Shown here piece after piece: positions 24,315-33,576 of a DNA stretch of 64,000 nt. The DNA is from Leptospiraceae bacterium (GTDB lineage Bacteria; Spirochaetota; Leptospiria; Leptospirales; Leptospiraceae), in the NCBI GenBank assembly GCA_016708435.1, contig JADJFV010000001.1:744001-808000 (forward strand), given 5' to 3'. The position numbers were made by a program, and so were the translations under genes. Numbering within the stretch: position 1 is the first letter of the stretch; every line of letters starts with the position of its first letter. Under the pieces are notes generated by a model. It searched no databases. It saw nothing but the letters and a program-made list of their open reading frames with translations, and was not told the origin of the DNA.

Positions 24315-24972
24315 TTTAAAAGGACCGCTTGGATCACATTTGAATTACATTACGCATATCGCTTTGGAGAATTATCAGGACTACTTTGAATATACGAATA
24401 GGCAGAAGGAACTTGGAAAAAAGCAAGAGAACCGCAAATACCAAGGATTTCGACTTTTTCTAAATGCTATAGAGTCTATGAATAATATTTCGGATTATTT
24501 TTATTATGAATTCAAGGAAGTGTGCAATTGGACTGATAAGGGAAATATTATTGGAAAGATTCGAAATAATCATCGTATTCTAAAAGATATTGCACATATT
24601 GCGAATGCTTATAAGCATTGCAGAACAAACAACAATTCAAATATTCATGCCTCCGATTTACAAAATTCTACTTTAGATACAAATGTGAACCTTACATCTA
24701 TGGATATCAAAGTTAAACAAGGATTTACCTCTATTGAAGATGAAAAATTATTAGGAGAAGCATTCGCTTTTTGGGTGAAGTATTTGAATGATCCGCAACC
24801 GGATTTTTTGCTTCAAGATGTAGAATTGACGAAAAATATTAGTGGCAATGATAACTATGACATAGCGGATAATGTTGTAAATCTAGTAAGTCAGAGCATA
24901 GGAAATGTTATTAGAGAAAGCGAAAAGCAGGCTGAAATTCTAGCTAAGGATAAAGTTAAAAATGGAGTATAA
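24301..24972 (+). CDS. Hypothetical protein, first gene of the island operon
   Basis: A 223-residue soluble, mainly helical protein: 'FRLFLNAIESMNNISDYFY', 'HRILKDIAHIANAYKHCRT', 'GEAFAFWVKYLNDPQPDFL'. The His/Cys/Arg-bearing helix 'ANAYKHCRTN' recalls HEPN-like helical folds, but the R-x4-H motif is absent and this is not a firm call. It overlaps the DUF4238 gene by 11 bp. A paralogue once existed upstream, as its start and leader survive at 23.1 kb. Confidence 0.7.
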   Translation: MHYSILKGPLGSHLNYITHIALENYQDYFEYTNRQKELGKKQENRKYQGFRLFLNAIESMNNISDYFYYEFKEVCNWTDKGNIIGKIRNNHRILKDIAHIANAYKHCRTNNNSNIHASDLQNSTLDTNVNLTSMDIKVKQGFTSIEDEKLLGEAFAFWVKYLNDPQPDFLLQDVELTKNISGNDNYDIADNVVNLVSQSIGNVIRESEKQAEILAKDKVKNGV

Positions 24973-25831
24973 AGCTAATCACTATATACCGCAAGTTTAT
25001 ATAAAAGGATTTTTAGATACAATAACACCAGAAGGACAAAATCCTTTTGTCTGGCGGTATGATTCAGAATCAAGAAGAGTAAGGAATAGGGCTCCAAAAA
25101 AAATTCTAGCGAAAAAAGATTTATACACTCAATATGACAAAGATTTGAACCCTATTAAGAACTTTGAAAAGTATTTTACTGAAAATGTAGACACTCCATT
25201 TTATAAATTTAAAAAGAAATACGAGAAAGCAATTCTTGATTTCGACCAAACTTTTTTATACACTCAGCTAAAAGGAATGGATAAGCTTTTTATTCCCCAT
25301 TTTATTCGATGGCAGATGAAGCGAACGAAAGGTTTTATGCAAGAGATTGAAAAACGTTCTTTAGAAATATATGGACAGGAATGTCCAGCGTTATTAGAAA
25401 TGGGATATCCAAAAACTAAAAATTTTCGGAATGATATAATTGATTCGCTGGTTACTACTGGTAATGAATATGAAGGAATCAATTTCTTAGAATCCTTAAA
25501 TCAAAGAAATATTATCTTCTCGGTCATTGAAACAAAGGAGGCATCCTTCATATCTTCTGATAATCCTGTTCTTAGAACAAATCCCAACTTTAAAAATGGT
25601 CAGCCAGTAGATGACCCTGAAACAGAATTTACAATTCCTCTCACATCTAAAATCGCTGTTAGCCTGTATAAATATGACCATAACTTTACTTTCAGCACAA
25701 TGCAAAACAGAATAGAAATTGAAAATATAAACCAATCCTTTGCTAAAAATGCATACAATACAATTTTTGGATCGAGTAAAGAATTGATTGAAAATTTAGT
25801 AAACTTTATTCCAATGAAAGAAGAATCATGA
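24962..25831 (+). CDS. DUF4238 domain protein
   Basis: A 289-residue protein with the DUF4238 hallmarks: 'NHYIPQVYIKGFLD' at the N-terminus, VWRYDSES, the middle 'FIPHFIRWQMKRTKGFM', and 'EASFISSDNPVLRTNP' followed by 'FTIPLTSKIAVSLY'. The biochemical function of DUF4238 is not known to me; such genes are frequent in accessory islands. Start overlaps the upstream gene by 11 bp, and the stop overlaps a truncated ATG frame (ATGA). Confidence 0.82.
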   Translation: MEYKANHYIPQVYIKGFLDTITPEGQNPFVWRYDSESRRVRNRAPKKILAKKDLYTQYDKDLNPIKNFEKYFTENVDTPFYKFKKKYEKAILDFDQTFLYTQLKGMDKLFIPHFIRWQMKRTKGFMQEIEKRSLEIYGQECPALLEMGYPKTKNFRNDIIDSLVTTGNEYEGINFLESLNQRNIIFSVIETKEASFISSDNPVLRTNPNFKNGQPVDDPETEFTIPLTSKIAVSLYKYDHNFTFSTMQNRIEIENINQSFAKNAYNTIFGSSKELIENLVNFIPMKEES

Positions 25832-25920
25832 AACTAACAACACAAGAAATAATTAAAGAATTAAAAAAAGCCAATGGGGATAAGTATGATTATTCGAAAG
25901 GATTACGCGAATACAAATAA
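25828..25920 (+). pseudogene. 30-residue truncated start of the repeat-helicase gene family
   Basis: It reads MKLTTQEIIKELKKANGDK then YDYSKGLREYK and stops. The first 24 residues match the start of the 1289-residue protein at 26803 (MKLTTKDVIKEFKKVHGNK, YDYSK), after which the frame ends. It is either the leftover 5' end of a second copy or a very short gene. It sits in the operon with 4-bp and 3-bp junctions to its neighbours. Confidence 0.6.
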
Positions 25921-25923
25921 GCT

Positions 25924-26778
25924 ATGAAAATTGAAATAAATTTTATCAAAGATATTGCAATTTCCTTTCGAGGAGAGCTTGAACGTTACGGTTATAAAAA
26001 TATTCCAGATGACAATGATGGGATTGTTAATGCTTATTTTAAAGTATTGCATAGAATTATTTCGTTTGCTCCCAGAAGCATAGAAAAGTCGGATGCATTT
26101 CTATGTCCTCCTGAGTTAATACACGGTCTTGAGATTTTAGAATATAAAATTACCAAAGGAGAAAATATTAATTCGTATCAAAGTAAGAAATTAATGGACA
26201 CACAAGAAAATGACCCATTATTGAATGATTGGGGAATTCACCATCTTCATTTAGGAGTTGAGAATAAAGCGAATGGTTTTATTGAAAGATCAGGTTCATT
26301 ATTATATGCTTTTTTTACAGAGGATACTGCTTATTTCATAAATGTTTTAGGTCATGGCGAATGGACAAATAAAAGTCTTTTAGAAATATTAGATAGGAAT
26401 TGGTCTGAATTAACAGTCCCTTGGGAAATGAATATAATTAACATTGAAGAATTTGATTCTGAATCAATGGGAAAAATGAGAAAGGTCGGAGGGACTTTTT
26501 TTACGAAAATAAATGGTAAAGTATTTGCTCCACCCGGTGGAGGATATACAACTGCGCGAACTAGCATGATAGCGGGAATTGATTCAGATCATTTTTTAAT
26601 GAGATTGGAAGATTATGAAAAAGGAATTAAAGATAATTTAGGTGAACTAGAAAAAATAATAAAGCGTAATCTAAATGCAAAAATAAATAAACTTGATTTA
26701 AAGCCAGAAATTAAAAATGGTATACTGTTTGCCAAAGATAAAAATTATAATCTTAGTTTCGAACTTGGTGCAATTTAA
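25924..26778 (+). CDS. Hypothetical protein of the island operon
   Basis: A 284-residue soluble protein. Notable parts are 'NDWGIHHLHLGVENKANGF', 'SGSLLYAFFTEDTAYFINV', 'HGEWTNKSLLEILDRNWSE' and a glycine-rich 'FAPPGGGYTTARTSM'. The conserved-looking W-G-x-H-H-L-H and the final R-N-W suggest a real enzyme or binding fold, but I cannot name the family. It lies 3 bp after the truncated frame and 24 bp before the helicase gene, so it is probably part of the same system. Confidence 0.75.
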   Translation: MKIEINFIKDIAISFRGELERYGYKNIPDDNDGIVNAYFKVLHRIISFAPRSIEKSDAFLCPPELIHGLEILEYKITKGENINSYQSKKLMDTQENDPLLNDWGIHHLHLGVENKANGFIERSGSLLYAFFTEDTAYFINVLGHGEWTNKSLLEILDRNWSELTVPWEMNIINIEEFDSESMGKMRKVGGTFFTKINGKVFAPPGGGYTTARTSMIAGIDSDHFLMRLEDYEKGIKDNLGELEKIIKRNLNAKINKLDLKPEIKNGILFAKDKNYNLSFELGAI

Positions 26779-26802
26779 GTTTATTCCAGAGAAACCATTC
26801 AA

Positions 26803-29800
26803 ATGAAACTAACTACCAAAGACGTAATCAAAGAATTCAAAAAAGTTCACGGGAATAAGTATGATTATTCGAAGGTGAAATATGTAAATTCAAATACTTC
26901 TGTTAAGATTGTTTGTTCAGATCATGGAGAATTTTTACAAAGAGCCAGTCATCATAGGAATGGAGTTGGTTGTCCAAAATGTGCAGGTCGTGGACTTACT
27001 ACAAAAGAATTAATTCTAGAATTTAAAAAAGTCCACGGGGATAAATACGATTATTCAAAAGTAAATTACATTAAAGGAACGACTCCGGTTACTATCATTT
27101 GTCCTGAACACGGTAAATTTTTACAAACTCCAAGTGAACATAAAAGTGGGAAAGGTTGTGCAAAATGCGGAGGAAGAGTAAAATTAACTACAGACGAAGT
27201 AATTAAAGATTTTAAAAAAGTTCATGGAAAGAAATATGATTATTCAAAAGTAGAATATAAGAATACGGATACAAAAGTAATTATAATCTGTAAAAAACAT
27301 GGTGAGTTTGAACAATTACCTTATGCTCATAAGAAAGGTGCCGGCTGTCCTGTATGCAGTGGAAATATAAAGCATTCGTTGGAACAAGTAGTTCAAGATT
27401 TCAGAAAAGTTCATGGGGATAAATACGATTATTCAAAGGTTGTTTACAAAAATAACATGGAGAGCGTAATCATAATTTGTCCTGAACATGGAGAATTCTT
27501 ACAGACTCCCGGAAATCATAAATCAGGACAAGGATGTTCCAAATGCATTGGTAAAATGTTATTAACTCAAGAAGAGGTCATAAGAGATTTCAAAGAAACA
27601 CATGGGGATAGATTTGATTATTCTAAAGTAAATTATGTAAATGCAAAAACTTACGTAACAATTGTCTGTAAAGTTCATGGTGACTTTTTACAGTTACCGG
27701 ATAGTCATAAAAGAGGGACAGGATGTCCTAAATGTCTAAATCAAGGATTAACACAAGATGATGTAATTAATGCGTTTAAAGCACGGCATGGAAATAGATA
27801 TAATTATTCAAAAGTTCATTACTTAGATCATAATACCAAAGTAAAAATTATTTGTCCCGACCACGGAGAATTTCTTCAGACACCAACTAGTCATAAAGCT
27901 GGAACAGGTTGTCCAAGATGTGCAGGTCACGGAATCACTACTAAAGAATTAATTCAAGAGTTTAAAGCTTTGCATGGGGATAAATATGATTATTCCAACG
28001 TAGTGTATGTAACAGCGAAAGTGCCAGTTATTATTCGCTGTAAAATACACGGTGAATTCTTGCAAACACCAGACAAGCACAAATCAGGTTCCGGTTGTCC
28101 AACATGCACTCGTGGCTGGACAAAGCCCAAAATTCTAGAATTCCTCCACTCCATTGAAAACCAAGACTTATTGAATATGGATGCAGTTGAATTACAAATG
28201 ATAATCAACCAGGGCAAGCTACCCGAGACATTCAGAGACTTGGTATTCGCAGATGGGGATAACAAGGAGAATACGCTAAAGGCACTCAAAGAAAAATTAG
28301 AAGCGGAAGTAGAAAGTGCAGAGTTTGAAGAGTTGGGGGCAAGAGGAACACAAGAAGAAGATTGGGATTTAGATGAAGTAGAAAGAGAAGATATTGAAAT
28401 AAGCGATGGCGAAGAAAGGAATGAATCTGCGGAGACAGAAAAGAAAAGGAATAAGTTAATTTCGCTTTCGAATACGAATGAAGACTTACACGTATTAGAC
28501 CATGATTTGGTTTCTTCCTGTGATGCGGAGGTGATTGAATTTTTAATTCAGTATAAACTGAGAAAGATTTGGAATCAGGTTTTGAATGAGGAATTTTCGG
28601 TGAAACAGTTTAAGGCGGAAACTGGTGGGGCTAATTTTACTTTGCTACAGAATTATTTCTTTGATGAATACAACGAAGTCTTAAAGTATAAGCCTCCTGT
28701 GGGTTATGCGTTTCCCTATGCTCCGAATCTCATGCAGAAGCTAACAGTCTTTAGGCTCTTAAAGCACCAGAGGTATGGGAATTGGTCGGGAACGGGTGCG
28801 GGGAAAACTCTTTCGTTTATTTTGAGTAGTCGAAGTGTGGATGCAAGGCTTACACTTCTCATTGGACTCAATTCTACCATTGAGCAATTGGGCAAAAATA
28901 TTTTGCAAGCCTATCCTGATAGTAAGGTATTTACTCATTATAAACCCGGACAAAAATTCAATCCTAAGAATCGAAATTATCTCATTTTAAATTATGATAA
29001 ATTCCAACAGGAATATTCGGAAGGACTCTTTCAAGATTTAACTGATAACAACCAAATCGACTTTATCGCCATTGATGAAATTCATAATGCTAAACAAAGA
29101 AAACCAGAAGAAGAAAGTAAACGTCGCGGAACTATCAAGCGGATAATCGGTAGAGCCTCTACAAATAAAAATCTCTATGTTCTTGGTATGAGTGCAACAC
29201 CTGTAATCAATAATCTCACGGAAGCAAAATCTCTTTTGGAAATGGTCACCGGCAAAGACTACAGAGACTTTAGCACGATGAAAACACTTGCCAACGCACT
29301 CGAAGCATTTAAACATCTGAGTCTAAATGGACTCCGCTATATTCCCAAGTATGAAATTCAAATCAAAGAACTTACAGGGGAAAATACTCCTAAACTTAAA
29401 TTGGATGGAAGGGAACTACTAGAAGAATTACTTTCTATATCCAATGCCAATTATTCTAAAGCAGAACAAATTTTACTTTCCAAGAAATTAGAGGCAATTC
29501 GCAATTATCTCCGTTCGGGAGTAATTTTATATACTCATTATACAACTGGAATGATTGAGCCGATTGTTGCGTTTGTGAAATCCTGCGGGTTTAAGTTTGG
29601 AACATATACAGGTGAAGAGCCTTTAGATGAAAGAGAAGCGGCTAAGCAGAAATTCCTCTCGGGAAAAATAGACATTCTCATTGGCTCCCGTCCGATTGGA
29701 ACAGGAGTTGATGGACTTCAGGAAAAATGCAATCGTATGATAATCCTTTCTCTCCCCTGGACTGATTCAGAATACACACAGTTAAAAGGAAGAATCTATA

Positions 29801-30672
29801 GACAGGGCTCCAAGTTCGGCGAAGTAGAAATTCTAATTCCACAAGTTTACATTCAATTAGAAGACAAAGAATGGTCTTGGGATAGACAACGAATCAATTT
29901 AATTCGAAATAAAAAGACACTCGCCGATGCTGCCATTGATGGAGTCGTTCCTTCTAAGAAAATTCCTTCTCTAGATACTCTCTTTAAAAAATCTCAAGAG
30001 GCACTGCGCGAATGGAAAGAGCGAATCGGGCAGGGGAAACTCTTTATTATCCAGAGAAAGGATTTAGTATTTCCCCTTCGACCGGAAATAGTAGAACAAC
30101 TTTCTAGAACGTTAGGTGATTTCTCTACACTCAATCGAGTCTGGAGCACTTCTAATTCTAAAACAACTCATAAAAAGCTTACTGAAAATCCAGAAGATTG
30201 GTATTACTACCACACTCTCTATCGGGAGCGTCGTAAAGAGTGGAGTGAAATTCCTTACAAAGAAATTGGCAAAATGATTACTCGTAAAGAAATGATTGTA
30301 GCCGATCTTGGTTGTGGCGAAGATTTACTTCGTAAAGAAATTCCAAAGAATAAAGTTCTCTCCTTTGACCATGTCGCCATTAACAAAAACGTAATCGCTT
30401 GCGACATCTCCCATTTGCCGCTAGAAAATGAATCTGTAGATATAACTGTATTTTCTCTTTCGCTAATGGGTGCGAATTACAAAGAGTATCTACAAGAAGC
30501 CTATCGAGTCTTAAAGGCAATGGGTGTTCTACTCATCGCCGAGCCGATTAGTAAATGGGCAGGTCGAGAAGAGGAGCTAACAGCCATTTTGTCCGAAGTA
30601 GGATTTGAAAAGCCAACACTTAAAAAGACAAAGCAGTTCGTTTATCTGAGTGGGATTAAGTTTAGGATTTAG
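26803..30672 (+). CDS. Zinc-finger array / SF2 helicase / Rrp8-like methyltransferase fusion
   Basis: A 1289-residue protein. Residues 3-440 are seven units of about 62 residues (FKKVHGDKYDYSKV, C-x2-HGEF, H-K, GCPKC), like DUF723-type treble-clef modules seen with phage nucleases. Residues 441-640 are a charged linker. Residues 650-1080 are an SF2 helicase: GTGAGKT (Lys668), DEIH (758-761), SAT (797-799) and QLKGRIYRQGS (993-1003). Residues 1130-1289 are a SAM-methyltransferase close to Rrp8: ADLGCGE (1167-1173), NVIACDISHLPLENESVD and FSLSLMGANYKEYL. It probably recognises and remodels nucleic acid and methylates it or a bound target. A defence role is inference. Confidence 0.88.
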   Translation: MKLTTKDVIKEFKKVHGNKYDYSKVKYVNSNTSVKIVCSDHGEFLQRASHHRNGVGCPKCAGRGLTTKELILEFKKVHGDKYDYSKVNYIKGTTPVTIICPEHGKFLQTPSEHKSGKGCAKCGGRVKLTTDEVIKDFKKVHGKKYDYSKVEYKNTDTKVIIICKKHGEFEQLPYAHKKGAGCPVCSGNIKHSLEQVVQDFRKVHGDKYDYSKVVYKNNMESVIIICPEHGEFLQTPGNHKSGQGCSKCIGKMLLTQEEVIRDFKETHGDRFDYSKVNYVNAKTYVTIVCKVHGDFLQLPDSHKRGTGCPKCLNQGLTQDDVINAFKARHGNRYNYSKVHYLDHNTKVKIICPDHGEFLQTPTSHKAGTGCPRCAGHGITTKELIQEFKALHGDKYDYSNVVYVTAKVPVIIRCKIHGEFLQTPDKHKSGSGCPTCTRGWTKPKILEFLHSIENQDLLNMDAVELQMIINQGKLPETFRDLVFADGDNKENTLKALKEKLEAEVESAEFEELGARGTQEEDWDLDEVEREDIEISDGEERNESAETEKKRNKLISLSNTNEDLHVLDHDLVSSCDAEVIEFLIQYKLRKIWNQVLNEEFSVKQFKAETGGANFTLLQNYFFDEYNEVLKYKPPVGYAFPYAPNLMQKLTVFRLLKHQRYGNWSGTGAGKTLSFILSSRSVDARLTLLIGLNSTIEQLGKNILQAYPDSKVFTHYKPGQKFNPKNRNYLILNYDKFQQEYSEGLFQDLTDNNQIDFIAIDEIHNAKQRKPEEESKRRGTIKRIIGRASTNKNLYVLGMSATPVINNLTEAKSLLEMVTGKDYRDFSTMKTLANALEAFKHLSLNGLRYIPKYEIQIKELTGENTPKLKLDGRELLEELLSISNANYSKAEQILLSKKLEAIRNYLRSGVILYTHYTTGMIEPIVAFVKSCGFKFGTYTGEEPLDEREAAKQKFLSGKIDILIGSRPIGTGVDGLQEKCNRMIILSLPWTDSEYTQLKGRIYRQGSKFGEVEILIPQVYIQLEDKEWSWDRQRINLIRNKKTLADAAIDGVVPSKKIPSLDTLFKKSQEALREWKERIGQGKLFIIQRKDLVFPLRPEIVEQLSRTLGDFSTLNRVWSTSNSKTTHKKLTENPEDWYYYHTLYRERRKEWSEIPYKEIGKMITRKEMIVADLGCGEDLLRKEIPKNKVLSFDHVAINKNVIACDISHLPLENESVDITVFSLSLMGANYKEYLQEAYRVLKAMGVLLIAEPISKWAGREEELTAILSEVGFEKPTLKKTKQFVYLSGIKFRI
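26809..28122 (+). repeat. Seven tandem 186-189 bp units coding Cys/His modules
   Basis: Seven consecutive units in the 5' third of the fusion gene, each coding one YDYSKV...CxxHG...GCPxC module. They differ at many codons, so the array is old or under diversifying selection rather than freshly expanded. Units 4 and 5 have the most divergent starts. Confidence 0.85.
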
Positions 30673-30748
30673 GGAATACAAGCGACTAGGCACTCGAAAC
30701 AGAGGATAATCCAAAGACTTCAAGTTTTACAGAAATCATCTCAAAAAT

Positions 30749-31474
30749 TTAAAATTGAGAATGAAATCCTTGATACAAAACTTTTGCCGCATTACTCATT
30801 TTCTGAATCAATTGCTGATACTTCTCATTGTCAGGTATAAGCCCACTAGCTTCAAAATGAATTTCATTGTGAGAAATTTGAAAATCATTAAATGACATTA
30901 ATTCATTAATAGCATTTTGGATAGTTCTATTTAAAAGATATTCTTTGATTAGAGAGGGATTGTTTCCTTTTATGATGAAACTCTTATCGAATTTTTCATC
31001 CCCAATGGTAATGTCTTCCATTTGAAAAACTTTGATTGCAAAACCCATTAGTAATCCTTGTTTTTCAATATTCAATACAAAAGAAAGAGGCTCTTGCGGA
31101 TTCAATTTGATAATCGTATACGTTTGACTATTTTTTCCAGACCCCCGAGTCTCCTTGTAAATGTTTATTGAAAAACCATCTAAATCTCCCACAATTTTCC
31201 ATGGAACAAATGATGATATAAAATTTACCAATTTACTTTTAAGTTGGGGAAGGAAATTAAAATCCGATATTTTTTTTAACACGGGTGATTCTGATTCTAC
31301 GAACTGCAAATTCAGTGCATTAGCTAGACTTTGCATCCTTACTTTTTCCTTTCCAAGATATAAATTAGAATAAAAAATACCAAATGCAAAAACGCTAAAA
31401 ATGGGTAAAATGAATACAATAAAAATAAAAATATATGTAATAATTTTTATAATAATAGATATAATCATGATCAT
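30749..31474 (-). CDS. Hypothetical membrane-anchored protein
   Basis: A 241-residue protein with a strong N-terminal membrane segment (about residues 5-35) and a soluble, beta-rich remainder. The features 'WKIVGDLDGFSINIYKETR', 'SQTYTIIKLNPQEPLSF' and 'ITIGDEKFDKSFIIKGNNP' occur in a broad family of bacterial proteins of unknown role. The start is uncertain among several early Met codons. It faces the island operon convergently with a 76-bp gap and no clear terminator. Confidence 0.7.
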   Translation of the reverse strand: MIMIISIIIKIITYIFIFIVFILPIFSVFAFGIFYSNLYLGKEKVRMQSLANALNLQFVESESPVLKKISDFNFLPQLKSKLVNFISSFVPWKIVGDLDGFSINIYKETRGSGKNSQTYTIIKLNPQEPLSFVLNIEKQGLLMGFAIKVFQMEDITIGDEKFDKSFIIKGNNPSLIKEYLLNRTIQNAINELMSFNDFQISHNEIHFEASGLIPDNEKYQQLIQKMSNAAKVLYQGFHSQF

Positions 31475-31815
31475 CGGTTTTAAAGTTTCCTTTGTAATAA
31501 AGATGAGATCTCTTTTTGAGAGGATGCAACATCACTTTCCACCTGTTTTATATTGTAAATGAATTTATTTTTCAATCACTTCTCTTTGTTCTTTCCAGCT
31601 CTACACTGTCACATATCCATATTTTTTCGGTATAAATTATATAATCAGTAAAATGGAAAAAATCTAGGCTTAGAATGGACACGTTTGATGTTATTGAAAA
31701 AACAACTGAGTTGATTCCGAACACAGTCGAAGTGTTACATTGGTGTTTGTTGCTAAAGAAGCTTTTTTCCCACTTGACACCATTCCTCATTCCACATTAC
31801 TAATTCCTAATTAGA
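31475..31815. other. 341-bp gap upstream of the ATP synthase operon
   Basis: No gene was recognised. A TTGACA box at 31774-31779 lies 36 bp before the first ATG of the operon, with a poor TACTAA-like -10 at 18-bp spacing. The last 40 bp resemble a low-complexity repeat (ATTCCTCATTCC, CCTAATTAG) also found inside the cyclase gene near 60626-60655. Confidence 0.4.
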
Positions 31816-32211
31816 ATGAATGCACTTGATCTTAGTAAAGTCTCTCTTTTAAAGTTTAACGCGTATTATGCGCTAGCGATGGGAGTATATCTGTTAATCT
31901 CTTCAACGTTAGAAGAAAGATTTTTTCCGAATCCTGAGTTAGCGTTTACAAATGGATTGTTCATTGGATTGATTGTTCAGTTTAGTATTTTGAATTTGAG
32001 AATAGTTCTAATGCAAAAACAATTAAAACGCTCAGGAGAAATTCAAATCAGCTTTGCATTCTTGTCTATTTTAATCAATATCATAGTTTTAATCGTTCTT
32101 ATTTCCATCAAAAATAATTTTAGCTTGGTTTTTGGTTTTTTTATTGCACATAATCTTAATATTTTAAACATAGCCTTTATTACGACTCGTTCAGTTAAGA
32201 AAAATGATTAA
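31816..32211 (+). CDS. AtpI-like membrane protein
   Basis: A 131-residue protein with four membrane segments (LAMGVYLLIS; 'GLFIGLIVQFSILNLRIVL'; 'FLSILINIIVLIVLISI'; LVFGFFIAHNLNIL). Its place directly before atpB, with an 8-bp overlap, and its size match the AtpI/UncI position in ATP synthase operons. AtpI is thought to help assemble the c-ring. Sequence identity to known AtpI was not checked, so the symbol is left out. Confidence 0.65.
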   Translation: MNALDLSKVSLLKFNAYYALAMGVYLLISSTLEERFFPNPELAFTNGLFIGLIVQFSILNLRIVLMQKQLKRSGEIQISFAFLSILINIIVLIVLISIKNNFSLVFGFFIAHNLNILNIAFITTRSVKKND

Positions 32212-33222
32212 AAAAATCTTAGTTATCCTGTTTTCCCTTTGTCTGAGCTTCTCCGTTTTCGCTAATGAGAACGGTCACGAATCAGAAGCCTTTGATCTTC
32301 CCGGTATTATTGACCATCACCTTTATGACCATGCAGAATTTCCATTGAATTTCGGCGGCGTAAAAGTCTATGAAGGGGAAGCTAATTTCGACAAAACCAA
32401 CCCAGCTATTTTTGAAGAGCATTTAGAAGGCAATCTCACTAAGAAGTATCACTTTGTGGGTGGATTTGATATGCACATTACTCGTCGTGTTACCATGATG
32501 TGGATTGTGACTTTCTTTTTATTAATCACTTTTATCCCTGCTGCTCGCATGATTGCAAAGAATCCTCTTCGAAGGTTCATTCTCGTTTTACCGGTGCTGT
32601 CGAGACCGTATTAGAGTATCTTCGTAAAGAAGTGATTGATCCAAATATGCACGGTCATGGACATCCCTATTATCATTATCTTTTTTCTTTATTCTTCTTC
32701 ATCTTATTTTGTAACCTTTTTGGATTAATTCCTTCCGTTGGAGAAATTCTTGCGATGGTAACAGGACAAGATCCTCATCACTCTGTTTTAACAAAGATTT
32801 GGAGTGGTATTACTGTAACAGGTGACGTTTCTGTAACGGTAACATTGGCAGGCGCTACTCTATTTTTGATTTACGGAACTGGCTTTGCTTATCAAGGGAT
32901 TCGTTTCATTCCTAACTCTGTTCCAAATGGTGTGCCTTGGCCACTTTGGCCTTTATTATGGCCTCTCGAATTTATCATTTCTCCTATCGCAAAAGCGTTT
33001 GCGCTCACAGTGCGTCTTTTAGCAAATATGACAGCGGGTCACGTTGTGATCTTGGCATTGTTAGGATTTATATTTGAATTTAGATCTTATGCGATAGTTC
33101 CTATTTCGATTGGTGGAGCAACAGCGATTTATCTCCTAGAGATATTCGTTGCCTTTGTTCAGGCGTTTATTTTTACACTATTGACTTCCCTTTTTGTTGG
33201 TTCGTCAATGCATAGGCATTAA
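32204..33222 (+). CDS. atpB: ATP synthase subunit a, frameshifted
   Basis: The first frame (32204-32614) gives a signal-like N-terminus and 'RRVTMMWIVTFFLL' to IAKNPL. The second (to 33222) continues 'VHSRFTGAVETVLEYLRKE', NLFGLIPSVGE and 'AFALTVRLLANMTAGH', which holds the essential Arg of the proton channel. One missing base between 32563 and 32574 separates them; restoring it gives 339 residues, a normal subunit a with an N-terminal extension. The subunit is essential for proton flow, so a sequencing deletion is more likely than a true mutation. Confidence 0.85.
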
Positions 33223-33266
33223 AAGTTTTAATTTTAATTTAAAGTTGATTTAAGAGGAGATTTTAT

Positions 33267-33560
33267 ATGGATTTTGGTTTAGGATATATTGGTGTTGGAA
33301 TTGGAGCTGGACTCGCTATTTTAGGAGCTGGTTTAGGTATTGGTCGTATCGGCGGTCAAGCTGTTGAAGGTATGAGTCGTCAACCAGAAGCTGCAGGTAA
33401 GATTCAAACTGCAATGCTTATTTCTGCTGCATTTATTGAAGGTGCTGCGTTATTTGCTTTGGTTATCGCATTCCAAGCTGGCGGTGTTTTAAACAAAGAA
33501 TTGCCAAATTCATTAAAGGCACACACAGCAGTAGAACAACCAGCTGCGCAACCTAAATAA
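33267..33560 (+). CDS. atpE: ATP synthase subunit c
   Basis: A 97-residue two-helix proteolipid. The first helix is glycine-rich ('GVGIGAGLAILGAGLGIG'), followed by the polar loop MSRQPEA, then a helix carrying the ion-binding Glu58 (SAAFIEGAALFALV). Residues around it (G-A-A after Glu) resemble proton rather than sodium enzymes. It has a longer C-terminal tail than usual (VEQPAAQPK). AGAGGAG-type ribosome site (AAGAGGAG) precedes the ATG. Confidence 0.95.
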   Translation: MDFGLGYIGVGIGAGLAILGAGLGIGRIGGQAVEGMSRQPEAAGKIQTAMLISAAFIEGAALFALVIAFQAGGVLNKELPNSLKAHTAVEQPAAQPK

Positions 33561-33576
33561 GTAAGAGGCAATCATT

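Noticed and set aside
26809..28122. Possible CRISPR array
   Set aside because: The regular units are coding tandem repeats in one long frame, without constant short repeats and unique spacers.
31572..31790. Minus-strand 72-residue ORF in the gap before the ATP synthase operon
   Set aside because: No start signal, no family character, and it covers the likely operon promoter.
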